Shown piece by piece: positions 1-5,198 of a stretch of 5,198 nucleotides of DNA. Source of the stretch: Chlamydiota bacterium (GTDB taxonomy: Bacteria > Chlamydiota > Chlamydiia > Chlamydiales > SM23-39); assembly GCA_021772195.1 (NCBI GenBank), contig JAJFML010000137.1, positions 1 to 5,198 on the forward strand, written 5' to 3'. The notes below the pieces were generated by a model. The model was given only the letters and a program-made list of their open reading frames with translations. It had not been told where the DNA came from and made no database searches. A program made the position numbers and the translations under genes. Positions within the stretch are counted from its first letter, which is position 1. The number at the start of each line of letters is the position of its first letter.

Positions 1-19
1 CTATTAGATCTTTATTCAT
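1..19 (-). CDS. nusA: NusA, N-terminal start only (cut by window edge)
   Basis: Reading the minus strand from base 19 gives ATG and five further codons, MNKDLI, before the window ends. Chlamydial NusA starts MNKDL and E. coli NusA starts MNKE, as I recall them. In Chlamydia the gene after rpsA on the same strand is nusA, and here the ORF lies 75 bases after the rpsA stop on the same strand. A ribosome binding site AAAGG (26-30) sits six bases before the ATG. NusA binds RNA polymerase and modulates pausing, intrinsic termination and antitermination. Only six codons are visible, so the call rests on the start peptide, the ribosome binding site and gene order together; any one of them alone would be weak. 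Confidence 0.68.
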
Positions 20-25
20 ATGTGG

Positions 26-30
26 CCTTT
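26..30 (-). promoter_or_regulatory. Ribosome binding site of nusA
   Basis: On the minus strand AAAGG lies six bases before the ATG at 19. It supports translation starting at that ATG and so helps identify the cut-off gene. Confidence 0.55.
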
Positions 31-44
31 AAATATTAAATTAT

Positions 45-73
45 AAAAAACCGAAGGCAGAGCCTTCGGTTTT
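45..73 (-). terminator. Intrinsic terminator after rpsA
   Basis: CCGAAGGC (51-58) pairs perfectly with GCCTTCGG (62-69) around a three-base loop. The stem is extended by four A-T pairs (47-50 with 70-73). On the minus strand the GC stem is followed by six Ts (50-45), a classic rho-independent terminator 21 bases beyond the rpsA stop codon. On the plus strand only four Ts follow, so it would work less well in that direction. It separates rpsA from nusA, so nusA needs readthrough or a separate promoter. Confidence 0.9.
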
Positions 74-94
74 CTGTTTATTTGCTAAAGAGGA

Positions 95-1816
95 CTATTT
101 CTCTTCTTCAGTCTCTTCCTCTTCTTCAGACTTACCGACAACAATATCATCGCGGTTAATCTGATTTTTTTCTACGAGGTATTCTTTAATAGAAAGAGCG
201 ATTTTCTTGTGCTCAGGATCGAGTTTGATTACTTTTGCTGTGACTTCATCATCCTTCTTAATGACTTCTTCCACTTTTGCAAATGGTTGATCGGAGATTT
301 CAGTGACGTGAATCAAAGCTTCAATGCCGTTTTCTAGTTGAACAAAAGCACCAAAAGCAGTGGTTTTTGTAACAAAGCCTTTTACTAATGATCCTACAGG
401 CATTGTTTTTTCGATATCTTCCCAAGGATTAGAGCTAAGTTGTTTTACACCAAGTGTAATCTTTTTGCTCTCTTTATCGACAGAGAGAACGATAGCGTCT
501 ACTTTGTCGCCTTTTTTGAGGACTTCGGATGGATGAGATACTTTCTTGATCCAGCTAAGGTCTGAGATGTGGATTAGTCCATCTACACCCGGCTCTAGCT
601 CCACAAATGCACCGTAATTAGTTAAATTGCGAATCTCTGCTGTAACATTGGTGCCGATAGGGTATTTACTTTCGACATCTTCCCAAGGGTTGTGTTCGGA
701 TTGCTTGATACCGAGAGAGATCTTTCCATCTTCTTTTTGAACGGAGAGAACGATCGCTTCGACTTCATCGCCAATTTGAACAATTTCGCTTGGATCGGTA
801 ACATTCTTTGTCCATGACATCTCTGAGATGTGGATAAGGCCTTCAATTCCCGATTCGATTTCAATGAATGCGCCGTAGGATACGAGGTTGACAATCTTGC
901 CTTTAATCTTTGTTCCTGGCGGGTATTTTTGTTCGATTGCTTCCCAAGGATTAGAATCTTTTTGCTTTAGACCAAGGGCAACACGTCCTTTTTCGCGATC
1001 AATACTAAGAATCATTACTTGCAGCTCTTGACCGAGTTCAACCATTTCAGAAGGGTGTTTGATACGCTTCCAAGTCATGTCTGTAATGTGTAGAAGTCCG
1101 TCGATGCCATCGAGATCAAGGAAGACACCGAAATCGGTGATATTCTTAACAACACCAGTGCGAAGATCTCCTTCATGGATGTTTTCAAGTAGTTCAGTTT
1201 TCTTAGAGAGGCGCTCTTCTTCAAGAAGCTCTCTACGAGATACAACGATGTTTTTGCGATCGATGTTGATCTTAAGGATTTTGAAGTCGTAGATTTTTCC
1301 AATAAATTCATCGAGGTTTTTGATGCGCTTATTGTCAATTTGCGAGCCTGGTAGGAATGCTTCCATGCCGATATCGACCATAAGGCCACCTTTGACTTTG
1401 CGAATCACTTTACCTTTAACAATAGAACCTTCATCACAGTTATTAACGATATGTTCCCACTGGCGTTGTCTGCGTGCTTTTTCTTTGGATAGAACAATTT
1501 GACCATCTTCGCCTTCTGTTTTATCAAGAAAAACTTCAACTTGTTTGCTGAGTTCAAGTTCCTCAGGATCAGTAAATTCTGAGAGAGGAACTAGTCCTTC
1601 AGATTTTAACCCTACATCTACAATGACAAAATCTTTTGTGATTTCAACGATTTGGCCTGTGAGAATCTGTCCAGCAGTCATCAGAGAGAGGGAGCTATCT
1701 TCTGAAGTCTCTTTGCCATCTAAAAGGTTTCGGAATTCATTTGCGTCTTTTTCGTTGAACTCTACATCATCTAATACGTTGCTGATCCCCCAACTTAGGG
1801 CCGTTTGTTTTGTCAT
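95..1816 (-). CDS. rpsA: 30S ribosomal protein S1
   Basis: S1 binds single-stranded mRNA on the small ribosomal subunit and helps unfold and load messages. The 573-residue protein shows six S1 (OB-fold) RNA-binding repeats at roughly residues 49-112, 129-196, 215-286, 300-373, 387-460 and 474-545. Repeats 3 to 6 carry the familiar pattern of a G(A/V)F(V/I) strand followed by G(I/V)(D/E)GL(I/L)HI or a close variant. NPWE linkers recur at 289, 376 and 463, between repeats 3/4, 4/5 and 5/6. Length and six-repeat layout match bacterial S1 (E. coli 557), and the wording throughout, for example [20 protein letters not shown], is close to chlamydial S1 as I remember it. The start is fixed by AGGAG ten bases upstream. 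The C-terminus ends in an acidic run (residues 564-572). The stop is TAG at 97-95, followed by a terminator. No frameshift or missing repeat is apparent. Confidence 0.97.
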   Translation of the reverse strand: MTKQTALSWGISNVLDDVEFNEKDANEFRNLLDGKETSEDSSLSLMTAGQILTGQIVEITKDFVIVDVGLKSEGLVPLSEFTDPEELELSKQVEVFLDKTEGEDGQIVLSKEKARRQRQWEHIVNNCDEGSIVKGKVIRKVKGGLMVDIGMEAFLPGSQIDNKRIKNLDEFIGKIYDFKILKINIDRKNIVVSRRELLEEERLSKKTELLENIHEGDLRTGVVKNITDFGVFLDLDGIDGLLHITDMTWKRIKHPSEMVELGQELQVMILSIDREKGRVALGLKQKDSNPWEAIEQKYPPGTKIKGKIVNLVSYGAFIEIESGIEGLIHISEMSWTKNVTDPSEIVQIGDEVEAIVLSVQKEDGKISLGIKQSEHNPWEDVESKYPIGTNVTAEIRNLTNYGAFVELEPGVDGLIHISDLSWIKKVSHPSEVLKKGDKVDAIVLSVDKESKKITLGVKQLSSNPWEDIEKTMPVGSLVKGFVTKTTAFGAFVQLENGIEALIHVTEISDQPFAKVEEVIKKDDEVTAKVIKLDPEHKKIALSIKEYLVEKNQINRDDIVVGKSEEEEETEEEK

Positions 1817-1826
1817 TTAAGGGTTA

Positions 1827-1831
1827 CTCCT
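1827..1831 (-). promoter_or_regulatory. Ribosome binding site of rpsA
   Basis: AGGAG on the minus strand lies ten bases before the ATG at 1816, a slightly long but acceptable spacing. It supports the annotated rpsA start. Confidence 0.75.
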
Positions 1832-1882
1832 GTTTATTGTTAAACCGGAAAGTGTAGCAAAAGACCCAGAAAATGGCAAGGC

Positions 1883-1912
1883 TCTATAAAATAAAGGATG
1901 CTCTCCAATCAA
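1883..1912 (-). promoter_or_regulatory. Possible sigma-70-type promoter of rpsA
   Basis: On the minus strand TTGATT (1912-1907) and TATAGA (1888-1883) are separated by 18 bases. Each matches four of six bases of the -35 and -10 consensus. Transcription would begin near 1876 and give a leader of about 60 bases. The surrounding DNA is AT-rich, where such matches arise easily, so this is only the best candidate by eye. Confidence 0.35.
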
Positions 1913-2005
1913 TATTTGACCTTTGAATCAATTAGAGAATAAGGCGATCCTACGTAAATTTTTTTCAAAAACTTTTTTTACCTAAATTTCTCACTTCATA
2001 CAACC

Positions 2006-2065
2006 TTAGTTAGATGCTATTTCTTTCAAGAGGGAAGTTTCGTAACATACTGTTAGTTAGTTGCT
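2006..2065. repeat. Short direct repeat pair TTAGTTAGNTGCT
   Basis: TTAGTTAGATGCT (2006-2018) and TTAGTTAGTTGCT (2053-2065) match at 12 of 13 bases, with starts 47 bases apart. Their position in a divergent gap would suit a regulator binding pair, but two low-complexity copies in AT-rich DNA may be chance. Confidence 0.35.
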
Positions 2066-2238
2066 TAAACTGTTAATTTATAGAGAGATGAACAAAACAA
2101 TTATACTTTAAAAGGGTTTGTAATTACCCTAAAAAGTCGACAGTTAAATCAGTGTTTCAAACTTTCTTCAAAAAAAAATTTGGACATAAATAATCAAACG
2201 CAATAAAAAATAATATTTTACATTTAAATGGGAATATC

Positions 2239-2388
2239 ATGAATTTGGTCAAAACTCACCGTCTTAGCCACAGGATTAAATTGAACTGTCAGAAATCAAA
2301 AGAGAATAAATTCCGAAAAAGATGTAAAAAATTTTGTGAAAAAAATTTGTTAAATGCGCAATTCGAAAATTGTTTGAAGGTGTTTTAG
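2239..2388 (+). CDS. Doubtful small ORF, 49 residues, basic with four cysteines
   Basis: An ATG at 2239 opens a frame of 49 codons ending TAG at 2386-2388, 42 bases before the aspartate kinase start. A weak GGGA (2230-2233) lies five bases upstream. The product is very basic (about 10 Lys and 4 Arg against 3 Glu), with no signal peptide or membrane segment. Its four cysteines, at residues 17, 29, 33 and 45, form the symmetric pattern C-x11-C-x3-C-x11-C. I do not recognise it. Many lysine and asparagine codons simply reflect A-rich DNA, and an opposite-strand ORF (2276-2500) covers part of the same stretch, so this may well be non-coding. Confidence 0.2.
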   Translation: MNLVKTHRLSHRIKLNCQKSKENKFRKRCKKFCEKNLLNAQFENCLKVF

Positions 2389-2430
2389 CATTTTTGAACA
2401 AACTGAAAATTTTAAAAAATTGAGTTAAAA

Positions 2431-3252
2431 ATGGATACTTTAGTGATGAAATTTGGGGGATCGAGTGTCTCTTCGCACGAGAGTTATCCGCGCATCGCAA
2501 GTATCATCGCTGAAAGATCCAGAGCTTTTGCAAGTATTGTCGTTGTTATTAGCGCAATGGGTGATATGACAGATCAGCTCATCGAACTCTCAAAAAAGGT
2601 ACATCCTAATCCTCCTAGAAGAGAGCAAGATATGCTCATTTCTGCAGGAGAAAGAATTAGTATCGCATTACTTGCGATGGCGTTAGAGAGAAAAGGAAAA
2701 GAGGCAATCAGTTTTACCGGGAGTCAATCGGGAATTATTACCTGTGCAAGACATTCTGATGCAAGAATTGTCGATGTTCGCCCATATAGGCTCTTATCAC
2801 ATCTTAAAGAAAAAAAGATTGTAATTGTAGCAGGGTTTCAAGGTGTAGGCCTAAATGGCGAGATCACAACGCTTGGAAGAGGTGGATCTGACACAAGTGC
2901 AGTAGCTCTAGCGGTGGCTCTTAGCGCAAATAAAGTGGAATTTTATAAAGATGTATCGGGAGTCTATTCTGAAGATCCAAAAGACAACCCCGAAGCTAGC
3001 CTCTATAAAACATTAAGCTATGCCGGGGCTGAAAAGATCTCTCATAAAGGGTCAGGCGTTCTCCATTCAAGGTCGATTGGGCTTGCAAAGCAAAATGGTA
3101 TTCCTCTGCACGTGCTATCTCATGAAGAATTTACAACAAATGCAGAAATCGATGGGCTAGGTACGCTTATTACTGGAAAAGAGAGAAATTCAGAAGGTGT
3201 ATTTGAGCCGCTCAAAGGTGATCAATTCTTTTCAGAGGGAGAATGTATATGA
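2431..3252 (+). CDS. Aspartate kinase, catalytic domain only (no ACT domains)
   Basis: Aspartokinase phosphorylates the beta-carboxylate of aspartate with ATP, the first step toward diaminopimelate/lysine, threonine and methionine. The 273 residues cover the amino-acid kinase fold: MKFGGSSV (6-13, Lys7), ISAMGDMTDQL (40-50), GER (73-75, Glu74), GFQGV (135-139), TTLGRGGSDTSA (146-157, Asp154), KDVSGVYSEDPK (173-184, Asp174) and ISHKGSGVLHSR (203-214). The pattern REQDMLISAGE and TGSQSGI resembles Bacillus-type LysC. Most aspartokinases have 400-470 residues with two C-terminal ACT domains for feedback inhibition. This one stops about 25 residues after the GTLI segment that ends the kinase domain, so ACT is absent and feedback by lysine or threonine is not expected (inference). 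The start at 2431 is preferred over Met6 (2446), because TGAG at 2421-2424 gives at least a weak ribosome binding site six bases upstream. It overlaps the next gene by four bases. Another kinase of the same fold acting on a different substrate is possible but less likely. Confidence 0.88.
   Translation: MDTLVMKFGGSSVSSHESYPRIASIIAERSRAFASIVVVISAMGDMTDQLIELSKKVHPNPPRREQDMLISAGERISIALLAMALERKGKEAISFTGSQSGIITCARHSDARIVDVRPYRLLSHLKEKKIVIVAGFQGVGLNGEITTLGRGGSDTSAVALAVALSANKVEFYKDVSGVYSEDPKDNPEASLYKTLSYAGAEKISHKGSGVLHSRSIGLAKQNGIPLHVLSHEEFTTNAEIDGLGTLITGKERNSEGVFEPLKGDQFFSEGECI
3234..3241 (+). promoter_or_regulatory. Ribosome binding site deciding the start of the 621-residue gene
   Basis: AGAGGGAG (3234-3241) lies inside the end of the kinase gene. 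It is one base from the ATG at 3243 but seven bases from the ATG at 3249, the usual spacing. This favours 3249 as the true start. Confidence 0.65.
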
Positions 3253-5114
3253 ATGCCACCTCTCTTATCGAAACAAAATATGATCTAGGTAAGCGGTATA
3301 ATGAAGATATATTCAATCTCTTAGAGAAGGTTTTGCCTCAAGATGTTTTCTTCTCTGAAAAACTAGATAAACATAAGATGGTAGAGTTCTTAAATGAACA
3401 TCTTCCGATGGTTAAGTGGTTTGTTCATTCAGGCACTCTTTCTGTGATCTTTCTTTGTAGACAGAGAAAGGGTGCGGCTCACTTTTTCTACGATATGATC
3501 TCCCGTTGGCTTACTCCTGGAAGGCCTCTTGATATTGAGCTCTTTTTCTCCTCCGATTTTTCCTTTCCAGATCTTGCAGATGTTCCATTTACTGTGGCTC
3601 ATATTGCACTTTCTGTTGAGAGTGATAAAGATAAAGAGGAGATGTTATTGGGAATTAAATCAATCGATACAGAGATTAGGTTGGGAGCGGTTTCTAACTT
3701 TCATGCAAGGCGTATTTTAGAGTTTAAAGGTCTTTCTCCTGATAGTAAAACAGCAATGATTCAAGAAAAAATTGGCTCGCTTATTCAAAGCAGATCCCAA
3801 GACTATGATAAGGGTATCTTTGCCTTAATGCAGCGATTTTTAGTAACATGCTCAGAAAAATTTAAAACTGCGAGAGATTATCATCATATTAGTAGAATTA
3901 TCTCTATTCTCTATCTCACTCGTAAGCTTCTCAATCAAAAAACCCAAGCTTTTCCGAATAAGAGACACTTTGTGCTTAAATTCATCAAGACAAAGGTTAC
4001 CACAGATTCTGGAGAAATGAGTGTTTTAGGTATGTTAGTTGGACTGAACTTTCTCAGGGAAAATGAGGTTTTTGAAGAAAAGCACTTGATGGGTGCTATT
4101 AAAACCTATATCCCTGGTGCAAAAAATGTTAAAGACTCCTTTATTCTTGATCGAAATCAGGGATCTCACCATCAAACAATCTATCTCGAGATTGAAAAAG
4201 AGGATGGATTGGATTTTACTTTTGATGAAATCCAGTCACTTAGAGTGGAGATGCCAGAGCATCTTAAAGGGCATATTGAATATCTAACTCATCCGATTTT
4301 CATGCCAAGAAATGAAGAAGAGGTGATGAAAAATATGATGGTACTCTCTAAACAGCTTCGTTTTGTTCAAGATATTCCTCAAGTAATCATTACGTTTGAT
4401 GAGCAAAAAGGTACAGATCTTTCTTTTACAGCTATATTTCTTCGCGTTTTAAAGGTGAAGTCAAAGGGGATTAAGGAGCTTGTGAAAAGTTCAAAAATGA
4501 CCCTCGAAAAATCGAGGAACGTAGGTACTTTACGTAGAAAATACCCAAAAGAGGCGAGTGTTCTTCGTTATCACCTTCCTTTGAAAAGCTACCTAAGAAA
4601 AGACAGATCTGTCGATCTCTACAAGGCGAGAAAAGATGTCTTAAAGGAGCTGGAGTGTACATTTGGTGAAGTTAGAGATTACAATGGTGGGATGATCTTA
4701 AAGCAGAGTGAAGCCTTTTCTGCTCTAAAAAAATCTCTTGGAGTTGCATTGAAAACTAACGAAAACTTACTCGAAAAATTCTTTTACGCTCTTACTCCTG
4801 TAGAAATGAAGACAATCGTTTCCAAGGAGCATCTAAAAGCGCTTTTTTTACTCCTTGTTCAATTTCAAAAAACATCATCCGATGTGCTCTATAAGAAAGA
4901 TGCGAAAAAGTTAACGCTGGTTATGCCTTTTGATGACCCAAAGATGAAAGGTCTTGTTCTGAAAGAGGTCGAATCGATTGGAATAGCATCTCACGAGCTT
5001 CTTCACTTTTCCTTAGATGGAGATGTTCCCTCCCTCGGCTTTTTGTTTCTAACAGAAGATAGTAATAAACAAGATCTTTTTGTAAAGCGAATACTTGAAA
5101 ATCGCTGTCTATAA
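3249..5114 (+). CDS. Uncharacterised 621-residue protein coupled to aspartate kinase
   Basis: I do not recognise this family and assign no function. The start at 3249 is chosen over the in-frame ATG at 3243 because of ribosome binding site spacing. It overlaps the kinase stop as ATGA, which suggests translational coupling. The protein looks soluble: no signal peptide and no clear membrane helix. By eye, residues 163-231 are mostly helical. Residues 256-346 alternate strand and helix (strand about 256-269, helix 275-288, strands 296-301 and 309-316, helix 325-346) in a ferredoxin- or ACT-like order. Strands at 377-400 follow, then a mixed region with GEVRDYNGGMILKQ (473-486), and a last strand-helix block (553-617). 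Segments likely to be conserved because they are rich in Gly, Pro, Asn and charged residues are IFMPRNEEE (350-358) and RDYNGGM (476-482). No nucleotide-binding loop or known catalytic motif is seen. It may be specific to Chlamydiota (inference). TAA at 5112 ends it, with no clear terminator after. Confidence 0.85.
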   Translation: MNATSLIETKYDLGKRYNEDIFNLLEKVLPQDVFFSEKLDKHKMVEFLNEHLPMVKWFVHSGTLSVIFLCRQRKGAAHFFYDMISRWLTPGRPLDIELFFSSDFSFPDLADVPFTVAHIALSVESDKDKEEMLLGIKSIDTEIRLGAVSNFHARRILEFKGLSPDSKTAMIQEKIGSLIQSRSQDYDKGIFALMQRFLVTCSEKFKTARDYHHISRIISILYLTRKLLNQKTQAFPNKRHFVLKFIKTKVTTDSGEMSVLGMLVGLNFLRENEVFEEKHLMGAIKTYIPGAKNVKDSFILDRNQGSHHQTIYLEIEKEDGLDFTFDEIQSLRVEMPEHLKGHIEYLTHPIFMPRNEEEVMKNMMVLSKQLRFVQDIPQVIITFDEQKGTDLSFTAIFLRVLKVKSKGIKELVKSSKMTLEKSRNVGTLRRKYPKEASVLRYHLPLKSYLRKDRSVDLYKARKDVLKELECTFGEVRDYNGGMILKQSEAFSALKKSLGVALKTNENLLEKFFYALTPVEMKTIVSKEHLKALFLLLVQFQKTSSDVLYKKDAKKLTLVMPFDDPKMKGLVLKEVESIGIASHELLHFSLDGDVPSLGFLFLTEDSNKQDLFVKRILENRCL

Positions 5115-5118
5115 TCTA

Positions 5119-5147
5119 TTTACTTAATTATTATTAATTGTTATATT
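5119..5147 (+). promoter_or_regulatory. Possible promoter for the next gene
   Basis: TTTACT (5119-5124, four of six to the -35 consensus) and TATATT (5142-5147, five of six to the -10) are exactly 17 bases apart. Transcription would begin near 5154, about 25 bases before the ATG at 5179. The gap is AT-rich, so chance is possible, but the geometry with the ribosome binding site is consistent. Confidence 0.35.
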
Positions 5148-5164
5148 TTTCGCTTTTATTAATT

Positions 5165-5169
5165 AAAGG
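5165..5169 (+). promoter_or_regulatory. Ribosome binding site of the last, partial gene
   Basis: AAAGG lies nine bases before the ATG at 5179. The same AAAGG form precedes the nusA start in this window. Confidence 0.45.
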
Positions 5170-5178
5170 TTAAAAGAA

Positions 5179-5198
5179 ATGACGATTCAAGTAATTAG
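5179..5198 (+). CDS. Start of an unidentified gene (cut by window edge)
   Basis: ATG followed by five complete codons reads MTIQVI before the sequence ends. It is supported only by the upstream AAAGG, the possible promoter at 5119-5147 and the same orientation as the preceding gene, 64 bases after that gene's stop. The peptide is too short to identify. It could be part of the same transcript, because no terminator is visible between the two genes. Confidence 0.45.

Larger units (their letters stand above)
1917..2430. other. Long AT-rich divergent intergenic region
   Basis: Beyond the likely rpsA promoter, more than 500 bases separate the two divergent units. The DNA is very AT-rich with many A and T tracts, for example 1957-1980, 2170-2178 and 2316-2345. 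I find no tRNA, rRNA, riboswitch or strong GC hairpin. It must hold the promoter for the aspartate kinase operon, but no -35/-10 pair stands out. It contains a short direct repeat (2006-2065) and one doubtful small ORF (2239-2388), listed separately. It could also hold a decayed gene or an unannotated small RNA. Confidence 0.6.

Noticed and set aside
1..39. Plus-strand open frame ending TAA at 37-39, possible gene tail
   Set aside because: The 12 residues show no family signal, and the minus-strand reading as the nusA start with a ribosome binding site explains the same bases better.
1075..1389. 104-residue ORF in another minus-strand frame
   Set aside because: It lies wholly inside rpsA on the same strand in a different frame and is explained by the S1 coding sequence.
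1545..1820. 91-residue plus-strand ORF antisense to the rpsA 5' end
   Set aside because: It lies opposite the well-supported S1 gene, is serine-rich as expected of a shadow frame, and shows no ribosome binding site or family likeness.
2114..2132. AGGGT/ACCCT hairpin in the intergenic gap
   Set aside because: Five-pair stem with an eight-base loop and no following T-run; likely chance.
2359..2372. Hairpin CAATT-CGAA-AATTG upstream of the kinase
   Set aside because: Only five pairs, four of them A-T, with no T-tract; too weak to call a terminator or regulatory stem.
1981..2430. Lysine riboswitch (L-box) or T-box leader for the kinase
   Set aside because: None of the conserved L-box or T-box elements or stable GC stems are visible, and no terminator hairpin precedes the kinase.
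2276..2500. 74-residue minus-strand ORF over the kinase start
   Set aside because: It runs antisense to the kinase N-terminus, is rich in Phe/Ile/Lys as expected from A/T tracts, and has no recognisable motif.
3180..3400. Frameshift that split an ACT-containing aspartokinase in two
   Set aside because: The next gene has its own well-placed ribosome binding site and start, and its N-terminus does not look like an ACT domain; the kinase appears to end naturally.
5115..5178. Terminator after the 621-residue gene
   Set aside because: The only inverted repeats are made of A and T (around 5124-5139) with no GC stem; not a credible intrinsic terminator.

Overview
The window most likely comes from a member of the Chlamydiota, probably one of the amoeba-associated families rather than Chlamydia itself. 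The reversed left half encodes a six-domain ribosomal protein S1 that resembles the chlamydial S1 as I remember it along its whole length. The first 19 bases on the same strand read MNKDLI after a good ribosome binding site, which is how chlamydial NusA begins. The order rpsA then nusA is also the chlamydial order. The DNA is AT-rich, above all between genes. The assignment rests on memory of these families, not on a search.

Layout. Minus strand, read right to left: a possible rpsA promoter (about 1883-1912), its ribosome binding site (1827-1831), rpsA (1816-95), an intrinsic terminator (45-73), and the first codons of nusA (19-1, cut by the window edge). Next comes a long AT-rich divergent gap of about 600 bases (1817-2430). 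It shows no RNA gene or riboswitch that I can recognise, only a short direct repeat, A-tracts and one doubtful small ORF. Plus strand: an aspartate kinase of 273 residues that lacks the usual ACT regulatory domains (2431-3252), then a 621-residue protein of unknown function that starts inside the kinase stop codon (3249-5114). A short gap follows with a possible promoter, then the first codons of another gene (5179 onward).

How the parts fit. The left side is a translation/transcription unit, with S1 recruiting mRNA to the ribosome and NusA controlling RNA polymerase pausing and termination. The terminator between them implies that nusA is expressed by readthrough or from a very close promoter. 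The right side is a two-gene operon. A catalytic-only aspartate kinase, expected to feed aspartyl phosphate into the diaminopimelate/lysine, threonine and methionine branch without amino-acid feedback, is translationally coupled to a large uncharacterised protein. That pair is the most interesting content. No mobile element, CRISPR array, tRNA or rRNA is seen.
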